From Roseburia sp. (lineage in GTDB: Bacteria > Bacillota_A > Clostridia > Lachnospirales > Lachnospiraceae), in assembly GCA_017547315.1 (NCBI GenBank), contig JAFYQA010000103.1, forward strand, positions 1 through 14,470: a stretch of DNA of 14,470 nt. The letters are read 5' to 3'. The notes beneath the pieces were generated by a model that saw nothing but the letters and a program-made list of their open reading frames with translations, made no database searches and had not been told where the DNA came from. Below, piece by piece: positions 1 to 6,516 of the stretch; positions within the stretch are counted from its first letter, which is position 1, and each line of letters opens with the position of its first letter. The translations under genes and the position numbers were made by a program.

Positions 1-656
1 AATGGTTTTACCGGCAGGTGCATTTCTACGCGACAAACTTTTTTGATGATAGCTTCCGGTGCAGAGTATGGGCAGTCTGCAATGATGCCTTTTACATTTG
101 ATGGAAGTGGTTGATCGGTTGCCATCAACACGGTAGCGGCACCCATGGAGAGACCGGCTAAAAGAATGTGTACATCTTCACCAAAACGGGAACGCGCATA
201 ATCAATCCAACAAAGGACATCTTTTCTTTCTAATATGCCAAAGGTAATGGCTGTTCCCTCACTTTTGCCGTGTGAACGTTGGTCAACTACAAGGGCATTG
301 TGCCCGATTTTTCCAGCATAAAGACTTCCGCCACAAAAATCTAAAATAGCACTGCTTTTATAACCGTGGAACTGAATCTGCAATGGTGCCCCATCTGCCA
401 CGTGATAGTAGCGAGCGTATAATTTTTTACCGTCAAATGTAGTAATTGTAATCGGTTCAAAAGGGCGAGATTGCATATCATTTACACATTTTTCAATGCC
501 TGCACGGACTTTCAGATAAGGTTCGCCTTCGGGCAGATGAATTTGTACATCTTCATCCGGTATGCGTTTCGGGGCACGGAAGGAGATGTGATAACAGATA
601 TAGGCAGTTAGCACTGCTAATAAAATACAAATAACGAAAAGTTTTAAAAGCATCAT
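1..656 (-). CDS. Membrane-anchored alpha/beta hydrolase (partial, C-terminus off the left edge)
   Basis: Reading the minus strand from 656 gives 218 uninterrupted codons that leave the window before any stop. A hydrophobic segment at residues 5-23 looks like an uncleaved N-terminal anchor, placing the catalytic domain outside the membrane. The hydrolase fold shows in an HGY oxyanion motif (97-99), the strand-loop DQRSHGKSEG (125-134) and the nucleophile elbow GLSMGA with Ser170 as the presumed catalytic serine. The acid and His of the triad would lie beyond the edge. The layout resembles B. subtilis YqkD-like hydrolases; the substrate is unknown. The start is uncertain: in-frame ATGs lie at 674, 656 and 653. 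The 656/653 pair has a GAGG about 12 bases upstream, whereas 674 has no ribosome site. A strong promoter at 702-730 serves it. Confidence 0.85.
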   Translation of the reverse strand, partial: MMLLKLFVICILLAVLTAYICYHISFRAPKRIPDEDVQIHLPEGEPYLKVRAGIEKCVNDMQSRPFEPITITTFDGKKLYARYYHVADGAPLQIQFHGYKSSAILDFCGGSLYAGKIGHNALVVDQRSHGKSEGTAITFGILERKDVLCWIDYARSRFGEDVHILLAGLSMGAATVLMATDQPLPSNVKGIIADCPYSAPEAIIKKVCRVEMHLPVKP

Positions 657-701
657 AAATGTCAAGTACCTCATAGTGTATTTTGAAAATAATATTAAAC
701 T

Positions 702-730
702 AGTATAATTCGATTGGATAGAGCTGTCAA
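702..730 (-). promoter_or_regulatory. Sigma-A promoter of the alpha/beta hydrolase
   Basis: On the minus strand TTGACA (730-725) and TATACT (707-702) are separated by exactly 17 bases. Transcription would begin near 695, leaving a leader of about 20-40 bases before the candidate starts. Confidence 0.75.
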
Positions 731-773
731 ACATAAAAAGTATTTCGCTGGTAGGACGATGGAAGAAATAGAC

Positions 774-802
774 TATACAATCGAACGTGAGTTTGGTATA
801 AT
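774..802 (+). promoter_or_regulatory. Extended -10 promoter of the helicase gene
   Basis: TATAAT at 797-802 is preceded by TG plus one base (an extended -10). A 4/6 match to the -35 box, TATACA, lies 17 bases upstream at 774-779. The start of transcription would fall near 809, giving a leader of about 57 bases before the helicase start. Confidence 0.65.
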
Positions 803-865
803 GTTTTGTAAATAGAGAGAAGGTTACTATTTTGGTACAGCTAGTGATAAGGTAGAGGAATGAAG

Positions 866-2977
866 ATGTTTGGAAATGCTACAGTAGAACAGGAGAATAT
901 CATAAAAGCAACGGAAGGTTTCGTGCGGTGTGGGGCAGTGCCGGGATCTGGAAAGACTTTTTGCATTACACATAGAATGGCATATTTGATTCGTGAATTA
1001 TATATAGATCCATCGTCTATTGTGGCACTGACTTTTACGAATAAGGCTGCCAGCAGTATGACACGTCGTTTGAAAAAAATGATTGGTGATGAGGCAGCTT
1101 GCTTTACGGGAACGTTCCACGGATTCTGCAATAAGATTTTGAAGGAAGAAATCTATCGTTTATCCTATCCAAAAACTTTTACAATTTTGGATAAAAAGGG
1201 ACAGGTAGATTTAATTAGAGAGATTGCGGAAGAACTGCAACTGTCACTAAAAGATTTTACGGCGAAGAAGTATGTTGAGGAGATTGGAAAATACAAGGCT
1301 CGTTCTGGATATATTGGTTATATGATTGGTCCGGATAAAACGAGTTTGTTAGAGGCTATATCTCAGACCGCGAATCATATTGAAAAGGTTTACTATCACT
1401 ATTTGTTGAAGCAACGGGATAACTATGTGCTTGATTTTGAGGATATATTGAATTTTGCGATTTATATTTTAGAGCAGTATCCGGATGCGTTAGAGACCTG
1501 GCAGGAAAAGTGCCAGTATATTTTGTGTGATGAGTATCAGGACGTGAATGATAAGCAGGAGAATCTGCTTAGTCTTTTGAGTGGAAAGTATCAGAATCTT
1601 ACGGTAGTTGGAGATGATGACCAGTGTATTTATGGATGGCGCGGCTCAAAAGTAGAGTATATGGTGGGATTTGATAAGGCTTATCCGAATGTAACGGATT
1701 ATTATTTGAGTGAGAATTTTCGCAGTACGCCGGAGATTATAGCGGTGGCGAATTCATTGATAAAGGCGAATCAGCATCGGTTAGTGAAGAAAATGTTTAC
1801 TAACAATCCATCTGGTACAAAGCCAGTCTATCATCATGTAAAGACAGAAGGAGCAGAGGCTCTTTGGATTGCAGATACGATTAGTTTGGCCGTGCAAGAA
1901 GGTAGACGATATTTGGACCATGCAGTTTTAGTACGGGCATCTTCTCAGACGAGAGCATTAGAAGAAGCATTTATTCGTAAAAGGGTTCCTTATAAGATTT
2001 TAAATGGGGCACAGTTTTATAGTTCTGAAGAGATTAAGACCGTATTGGCATATCTGAGAATGATTTACTCTATGAATGATTTAGATTTTGCATGGACGAT
2101 TCAGCGTCCAAGAAAAGGATTTGGGAAAAAGTCGATTGCTTCATTACGTCAGTATGCAAGTGAAAATGGTGTGACATTGATGGAAGCACTTGGTATGCAG
2201 ATTGAAAATGGTATGATGCGAAAAGAAGTTATGATTGATTACTATCAGAAGGTTATGGAATTGCATCGAACCTATCAGGACTATTCCAGCAAAGATTTGG
2301 TGAATGCGGTATTAGACATAGGTTATCGAGCAGAACTACAGAACGATGTAGACCAGACAAAATTGGATAATGTTTCTGAATTTATCACTACAGTGGCGGC
2401 GTTAGAGGAGGATAATAAAGAGCGTATTCCGTTGGAAGATTTATTAGCTCATTTTGCATTGTTTTCGCAACAAGATGATGATGTGGATAAGGATGTAGTG
2501 AAGGTGATGACGATTCATACGGCGAAGGGCCTAGAGTTTGATACCGTATTTGTGAATGGTATGGTGGAAGGACAGTTTCCAAGTAAGCGTTTGCGTAATG
2601 AGGACGAAATCGAAGAAGAACGTCGCCTATTTTATGTGGCAGTAACCAGAGCAATGAACCGGTTATATATCAGTAGTTATGAATCCAAAGGTGGAATGTT
2701 TTTTGCACAGCAGTCTAGCTTTCTAAGTGATATTGATGTGAACTTGCTGAATTGTATTAATAATAGTAAAATAGGAGAAAAGCATAATACACCAATTGCA
2801 ACGCCAAAGACTAGTTTTTCGGTAGGAGATACGGTGCGACATAAGTTATTTGGAAAAGGTATAATTGTCGGTATAGATGAGAAAATGCAGGTATATACGA
2901 TTAAGTTTGAAAATGTAAATGGAGTGAGAAGACTACAGTTTCGAGCAGAGTTGCAACTGTTAGAAGAAACCGTGTAA
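866..2977 (+). CDS. pcrA: PcrA/UvrD-like superfamily 1A DNA helicase
   Basis: A 3'-5' DNA helicase of the UvrD/Rep/PcrA family, acting in the cytoplasm on repair and replication intermediates. At 703 aa it is slightly shorter than typical PcrA. Seen in order: a Q-motif-like TVEQ, Walker A GAVPGSGKT (about 23-31), motif II DEYQD (222-226), motif III GDDDQCIYGWRG (249-260), motif IV LSENFRS (about 281-287), motif V HTAKGLEFD (551-559) and motif VI with the VAVTRA arginine motif (591-596). All ATPase and helicase motifs are intact. The C-terminus (about 652-700, VGDTVRHKLFGKG onward) matches the Tudor-like tail by which PcrA binds RNA polymerase. The start at 866 is preferred to the ATG at 860 because AGAGG (854-858) is 7 bases from 866 but only 1 from 860. 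Rather divergent around the Q motif, so it may be a paralogue of the main PcrA. An inositol-phosphatase-like gene follows after 66 bases. Confidence 0.92.
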   Translation: MFGNATVEQENIIKATEGFVRCGAVPGSGKTFCITHRMAYLIRELYIDPSSIVALTFTNKAASSMTRRLKKMIGDEAACFTGTFHGFCNKILKEEIYRLSYPKTFTILDKKGQVDLIREIAEELQLSLKDFTAKKYVEEIGKYKARSGYIGYMIGPDKTSLLEAISQTANHIEKVYYHYLLKQRDNYVLDFEDILNFAIYILEQYPDALETWQEKCQYILCDEYQDVNDKQENLLSLLSGKYQNLTVVGDDDQCIYGWRGSKVEYMVGFDKAYPNVTDYYLSENFRSTPEIIAVANSLIKANQHRLVKKMFTNNPSGTKPVYHHVKTEGAEALWIADTISLAVQEGRRYLDHAVLVRASSQTRALEEAFIRKRVPYKILNGAQFYSSEEIKTVLAYLRMIYSMNDLDFAWTIQRPRKGFGKKSIASLRQYASENGVTLMEALGMQIENGMMRKEVMIDYYQKVMELHRTYQDYSSKDLVNAVLDIGYRAELQNDVDQTKLDNVSEFITTVAALEEDNKERIPLEDLLAHFALFSQQDDDVDKDVVKVMTIHTAKGLEFDTVFVNGMVEGQFPSKRLRNEDEIEEERRLFYVAVTRAMNRLYISSYESKGGMFFAQQSSFLSDIDVNLLNCINNSKIGEKHNTPIATPKTSFSVGDTVRHKLFGKGIIVGIDEKMQVYTIKFENVNGVRRLQFRAELQLLEETV

Positions 2978-3043
2978 ACCGAAAAAAGCTGTTTGTAAAG
3001 TAGAGTTACGTTTTTCGTTAATGAAGAAGGATAGGAGAAAGTT

Positions 3044-3823
3044 ATGTTAAAACAGATTACAGAAATTGTGCGTCAGGCTGCTGAATTAATGAGACCTGAG
3101 AATATTGAGGTGGAACAGAAGGGGAATGATTCTAATTATGTGACCACAGCGGATGTGAATGTGCAGAATTTTTTGAAAGAGCATTTGTTGGCATTATTGC
3201 CGGGGAGTTCGTTTGTAGGTGAAGAAGGCGATGAGGAGTTTGCGGATACAGAGTATGTGTGGGTAGTAGACCCGATAGACGGGACATCTAACTTTATTCG
3301 TAATCTGGGCTTAAGTGCGATTTCTGTTGGATTACTTCGCAATCGTAAAGCGTACATGGGCGTGGTTTATCAGCCTTATCGTGACGAGATGTATTATGCA
3401 GAAGTAGGAAAAGGTGCATTCATGAATGGAGAGCAGATTCATGTGTCTGACAGAGATTTTAGACATTCACATTTATGTTCTGCTATGAGTCTTTATAATA
3501 AAGATTATGCACCACCATGTTTTCGCATTATCGAGCGTGTTTATGCAGAGTCAGACGATTTGCGCAGATTAGGTACTGCAGCGGTAGAGTTAGTATATCT
3601 TGCAGCAGGCAGGGTAGAACTGTATTTTGAGATTCGCTTATTCCCGTGGGATGTAGCTGCAGCGATTCCGATTATTACAGAGGCTGGTGGTTTTGTAGAT
3701 TTAATGTTTGAAGAGGAACTTCCGCTTAACAGACCGATGCCGGTGATTGCGGCGAATACAAAAGAGAATTTTAAGCGACTGAAAGCCATCGTCTATGATG
3801 AACTTCCAGAGCGAATTTATTAA
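3044..3823 (+). CDS. Inositol monophosphatase family protein (SuhB/CysQ-like phosphatase)
   Basis: A soluble Mg2+-dependent phosphatase of the inositol monophosphatase/bisphosphate nucleotidase superfamily. It is 259 aa, the usual length. The metal-binding motifs are complete: GEEG at 59-62, the DPIDGTSN signature at 76-83 with both aspartates, and the C-terminal WDVAAA at 202-207 followed by AGG at 214-216. Sequence alone does not say whether it cleaves inositol phosphate, 3'-phosphoadenosine phosphate or another phosphomonoester. AGGAG in the 'ataggagaaagtt' leader fixes the ATG. It follows the helicase on the same strand with no terminator or convincing promoter between, so co-transcription is likely. 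A strong hairpin terminator comes shortly after its stop codon. Confidence 0.9.
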   Translation: MLKQITEIVRQAAELMRPENIEVEQKGNDSNYVTTADVNVQNFLKEHLLALLPGSSFVGEEGDEEFADTEYVWVVDPIDGTSNFIRNLGLSAISVGLLRNRKAYMGVVYQPYRDEMYYAEVGKGAFMNGEQIHVSDRDFRHSHLCSAMSLYNKDYAPPCFRIIERVYAESDDLRRLGTAAVELVYLAAGRVELYFEIRLFPWDVAAAIPIITEAGGFVDLMFEEELPLNRPMPVIAANTKENFKRLKAIVYDELPERIY

Positions 3824-3853
3824 GAAGAAATAGAAAGATTGTATAATGAAATG

Positions 3854-3891
3854 GATGCGATAAAAGAAACCTTATCGCATCTATTTAATTT
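3854..3891 (+). terminator. Rho-independent terminator between convergent genes
   Basis: A perfect 10-bp stem, GATGCGATAA (3854-3863) with TTATCGCATC (3872-3881), closes an 8-base loop and is followed by a T-rich run. It ends the helicase/phosphatase unit. It also lies just past the stop of the minus-strand YitT gene, but the T-tract is weaker in that direction. Confidence 0.8.
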
Positions 3892-4778
3892 TGCGATTTT
3901 TTCCGTGATTCTCCTATTTGTAATACGCGAAATCCTTGTCCGTGTACTTCGCTAGACTCTAGAACAATCATAAATGCTTTTGGGTCTGCGAATTTCACGG
4001 CAACCTGTACCAGATACATTTCTTTGTTGTTGCAGGCGCATAGTACGATATCTTTTTCATCGCCTTGAAAACCACCTTGCGCTTTAATGAGTGTAGTTCC
4101 TCGTCCGCAACAATTGCCAATGACATTGGTAATCATTTTTCCATAGTCGGTAACAATGACGGCAAACTTTCCAGCATTCACGCCATACATCATTTTATCC
4201 ACGACAAATGCAAAAAGATAATTCACGATCATTCCGTAGATGATTCCATCGATATCCCGAAGTAAAATCCCACCTACGATAATAATTCCGATATCCGCGA
4301 GAAAAGCAATTTTCCCGATGGACAGATAAGGACGTTTCGCTTTGATGGCCATGATAATAAAATCAATGCCGCCAGTAGAAGAGTATTGCATATAAATAAG
4401 GGCATAGCCGATACCACCAAGTATTCCAGTCGTCAAGGCAGCAAGCAGCCTGTCTCCTCGATACACAGGAAAAAGAGGAGCCACATAATCTATCAGGATA
4501 GAGGAAATAATCATACATCCGAGAGAACTTAAGAAAAAATGCTTCCCAAGCAGACGATAGCAAAGGAAAGCCACTGGAATATTTAACAAAATAGTGGTAA
4601 GGCCGATGGGAACCTGTGCCAGCCGATATAAAACAATTGCAATGCCGGAAAATCCTGTCATAGGAAAAGCTGCCTGCACAGCAAAGTTATAGATGGCAGC
4701 GGCAACAAGGATACTGCCGATAAGCTCCCAGAAAAGTTGTATAGCAATGGCTTTTGCAGTTTCTTTTTCTATCCGCAT
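3885..4778 (-). CDS. YitT family membrane protein (DUF161 + DUF2179)
   Basis: An integral membrane protein of the YitT family; the family's function is not firmly established. About five to six hydrophobic segments fill residues 12-190. The family-typical SSTGGIDF sits at 133-140. The C-terminal soluble domain (about 203-290, with GRGTT and VHGQGFR) fits DUF2179. Total length is 297 aa, normal for the family. The start at 4778 is chosen because AAGGAG lies 9 bases upstream; an open frame extends further to 4826 but no ribosome site serves it. It is divergent from the DUF2975 gene and shares a 207-base upstream region carrying a pair of direct repeats, so co-regulation is possible. A terminator hairpin lies just past its stop. 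Confidence 0.9.
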   Translation of the reverse strand: MRIEKETAKAIAIQLFWELIGSILVAAAIYNFAVQAAFPMTGFSGIAIVLYRLAQVPIGLTTILLNIPVAFLCYRLLGKHFFLSSLGCMIISSILIDYVAPLFPVYRGDRLLAALTTGILGGIGYALIYMQYSSTGGIDFIIMAIKAKRPYLSIGKIAFLADIGIIIVGGILLRDIDGIIYGMIVNYLFAFVVDKMMYGVNAGKFAVIVTDYGKMITNVIGNCCGRGTTLIKAQGGFQGDEKDIVLCACNNKEMYLVQVAVKFADPKAFMIVLESSEVHGQGFRVLQIGESRKKSQN

Positions 4779-4846
4779 ATGAAAAATCTCCTTTTCATAA
4801 AACATGTGTAAAATTTGTATAAGCATAACGTGTAATATTTGGAAAA

Positions 4847-4875
4847 ATTATAAGTAAAGTATGTGTGAATGGAAA
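4847..4875 (-). promoter_or_regulatory. Candidate promoter of the YitT gene
   Basis: On the minus strand TATAAT (4852-4847) is preceded at 17 bases by TTTCCA (4875-4870), a 4/6 match to TTGACA. The leader would be about 60 bases. Confidence 0.5.
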
Positions 4876-4883
4876 ACGCTAAT

Positions 4884-4955
4884 AAATTAACGATAAACGT
4901 CAAAAAGTTATTGACAAACTTAAATGTACGTATTATATTAAAATTAACGATAAAC
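4884..4955 (+). repeat. Perfect 15-bp direct repeats flanking the DUF2975 promoter (probable operators)
   Basis: AAATTAACGATAAAC occurs at 4884-4898 and again at 4941-4955, 57 bases apart. The first copy ends 12 bases before the -35 box. The second begins one base after the -10 box and covers the expected transcription start. A degenerate copy (9 of 13 matching) at 4907-4919 overlaps the -35. This is the arrangement expected of operators for a DNA-binding repressor, most simply the XRE-type protein encoded two genes on. Confidence 0.65.
4911..4939 (+). promoter_or_regulatory. Strong sigma-A promoter of the DUF2975/XRE operon
   Basis: TTGACA (4911-4916) and TATATT (4934-4939) are separated by exactly 17 bases. 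Transcription would begin near 4946, inside the second copy of the direct repeat, leaving a leader of about 40 bases. Confidence 0.75.
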
Positions 4956-4985
4956 ATTAATTTTTTTATGAAAGGAAGAAAGGTT

Positions 4986-5714
4986 ATGAAAGACGATATT
5001 ATTTCAAAAGTAAATAAAATAGGGAAAGCTGGCGTAATCATTACAAAAATCGGAAAGGTTTTTTTGTGGATAGCATGTATCGTATGTTTGTTATCAGGAT
5101 TGCTATTATTGGCACTTCCGGATGATTTTATAGTGATACATATGGAGGGAAAAGCAGCAATAGAAGTGAGTTTCCCGACAGCCATAAGTCAAGCGGATTT
5201 TTACGTTATTGAAGAGGATGGAGTAGCGGAGCTAAAATGGAATGAGGTGACTTGGGGAGAAGTAGACAGTTCTCTTGAAGTAAACGGGCAGGAATATGGC
5301 ATTGTTGGTATGGTTAAGACAGAGAATGGCTATTTAATGGATGCGCAAGCGGACAGCTACACCATTCGAATAACAAGTTTTGTAAGTGTTGTATTAATGT
5401 CGGCAGTGTTATGCGCAGTTGGGTTGGTCACAATGCATTTTGTTGGAAAACTGTGCAGATTATTTCAGGATTGTGAGACTCCATTTACTGTAGAAATCTC
5501 AGAAGCTTTGAAAAAACTTGCAATTGCGATAATACCAATGGCATTTTTCAAAAATTTATCGGAAAGTGTAACAAACAGCGTAATGTCAGGTGATGTGAAT
5601 ATTGTAATTGGTATAGATTTAATGACAGTACTTTTGGTGATGTTGGTATTTATGTTATCTGCAATTTTTAGCTATGGGACTATGCTTCAGCAGGAATCAG
5701 ATGAGACATTGTAA
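4986..5714 (+). CDS. DUF2975 membrane protein (YoaS-like)
   Basis: A 242-aa integral membrane protein of unknown function. Hydrophobic segments lie at about 23-45, 130-152, 175-190 and 205-230, with an extracytoplasmic loop of about 80 residues between the first two. The C-terminal half carries the DUF2975 hallmarks: a TPFT motif (165-168) before the third segment and an IFSYG...LQQESDETL ending (227-242). The start at 4986 is chosen because GGAAG lies about 7 bases upstream and the TSS is predicted near 4946; the longer open frame back to 4869 would begin upstream of the promoter. A small XRE-type regulator follows after 58 bases, as in the yoaS/yozG pair of B. subtilis. The long external loop is larger than in minimal family members. 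Confidence 0.8.
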   Translation: MKDDIISKVNKIGKAGVIITKIGKVFLWIACIVCLLSGLLLLALPDDFIVIHMEGKAAIEVSFPTAISQADFYVIEEDGVAELKWNEVTWGEVDSSLEVNGQEYGIVGMVKTENGYLMDAQADSYTIRITSFVSVVLMSAVLCAVGLVTMHFVGKLCRLFQDCETPFTVEISEALKKLAIAIIPMAFFKNLSESVTNSVMSGDVNIVIGIDLMTVLLVMLVFMLSAIFSYGTMLQQESDETL

Positions 5715-5772
5715 ACAGAGTATGCTAGAATAGAAACATAGATTATGTGAGGCATGGAAAAGAGGAGAAATT

Positions 5773-5997
5773 ATGGCGATTATTTTAAGATTAGACCGTG
5801 TCATGGCAGACCGTAAAATATCTTTGAAGGAATTATCTGAAAAAGTGGGGATTGCTAATGTGAATTTATCAAAGTTGAAAACCGGAAAAGTAAATGCAAT
5901 TCGGTTTTCTACATTAGAAGCAATCTGTGATGTATTAGATTGTCAGCCGGGAGATATTTTAGAATATCAGAGAGAAGATATTTCTGGTGAAAAATAA
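5773..5997 (+). CDS. Small XRE/Cro-type DNA-binding regulator (YozG-like)
   Basis: A 74-aa single-domain protein. A helix-turn-helix fills about residues 16-37 (ISLKELSEKVGI then NVNLSKLKTGK), and the family-typical CDVLDCQPGDILEY follows. There is no sensor domain. AGAGGAG lies 5 bases before the ATG, a strong ribosome site. It is the second gene of an operon with the DUF2975 membrane protein, a pairing seen across Bacillota, and is the natural candidate to bind the 15-bp repeats at that operon's promoter. How the membrane partner signals to it, if it does, is unknown. Confidence 0.88.
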   Translation: MAIILRLDRVMADRKISLKELSEKVGIANVNLSKLKTGKVNAIRFSTLEAICDVLDCQPGDILEYQREDISGEK

Positions 5998-6011
5998 CAT
6001 TATAATGGCGG

Positions 6012-6050
6012 AAAATAAAAAGCCCGAACCACTAGATAGTGTTTCGGGCT
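6012..6050 (-). terminator. Rho-independent terminator of the YegP-like gene
   Basis: The stem AGCCCGAA (6021-6028) with TTCGGGCT (6043-6050) continues, after one mismatch, into CACT/AGTG around a tetraloop. On the minus strand it is followed by TTTTTATTTT, so it ends the YegP-like transcript. It also lies just after the XRE gene stop and could act weakly in that direction. Confidence 0.85.
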
Positions 6051-6066
6051 AAAATTATGTATGTAA

Positions 6067-6435
6067 TTATTCAGTTACAACTTCTGCTTCTGGAGCGTTT
6101 TTCTTTACGCTTTCAACACCATTTAAGCAGTTGGCATGTGTGGTGTAGCCTTCGCTTGTTGCAATAATCTGACCATTCTTAGCTGTTAAACGGAATCTGA
6201 ATTCGCCAGCTTTGTCTGTGTAAACTTCGAATTTTGGATTCTTTTCTGTAGCAAATCCTTCTACTGTCTGGTCTTCAACAGCAGCGATAGGAGCGTTTGT
6301 TTTTACGCTTTCAATACCATTTTTGCAGGCTGCATCTGTAGTATATACTTCAGAAGTAGCAATAACCTGACCATTTCCAGCTTTTAAATCAAATTTTACG
6401 CCTGTAGCTGTTTCTCTAATCACAAATTTTCCCAT
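6067..6435 (-). CDS. YegP-like protein with two DUF1508 repeats
   Basis: A 122-aa soluble protein made of two tandem DUF1508 units, at about residues 4-50 and 68-116. Residues 21-49 and 87-115 are identical at 22 of 29 positions, built on NGQ(V/I)IATSE.YTT...C.NG(I/V)ESVK.NAP, so the gene arose by internal duplication. The E. coli relative YegP is about 110 aa. The family's biochemical role is not known. AGGAGG (6445-6450) lies 9 bases before the ATG. It has its own promoter at 6472-6500 and a strong terminator, so it can be expressed as a single-gene unit despite following the diguanylate cyclase. Strong signals suggest an abundant small protein (inference). Confidence 0.88.
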   Translation of the reverse strand: MGKFVIRETATGVKFDLKAGNGQVIATSEVYTTDAACKNGIESVKTNAPIAAVEDQTVEGFATEKNPKFEVYTDKAGEFRFRLTAKNGQIIATSEGYTTHANCLNGVESVKKNAPEAEVVTE

Positions 6436-6471
6436 GGGATGAATCCTCCTAAATATCTCTTTATAAGAAAC

Positions 6472-6500
6472 ATTATAACTGATTCTCCTTAAATAGACAA
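6472..6500 (-). promoter_or_regulatory. Promoter of the YegP-like gene
   Basis: On the minus strand TTGTCT (6500-6495, 4/6 match) and a perfect TATAAT (6477-6472) are separated by 17 bases. It lies in the short gap after the diguanylate cyclase stop. Confidence 0.65.
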
Positions 6501-6516
6501 GGAAAAGAGGTACTAA

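Noticed and set aside
681..709. Plus-strand TATAAT at 704-709 with a -35-like TTTTGA or TTGAAA upstream
   Set aside because: Spacing or box quality is poor, and it overlaps the much better minus-strand promoter; the extended -10 at 797-802 serves the helicase better.
2980..3020. CGAAAAA / TTTTTCG inverted repeat after the helicase gene
   Set aside because: AT-only short arms with a loop of more than 20 bases and no T-tract; not a convincing terminator, so helicase and phosphatase are kept as one unit.
4869..4985. N-terminal extension of the DUF2975 frame back to an ATG at 4869
   Set aside because: The extension spans the promoter and both operator-like repeats, and has no ribosome site; the ATG at 4986 has a good one.
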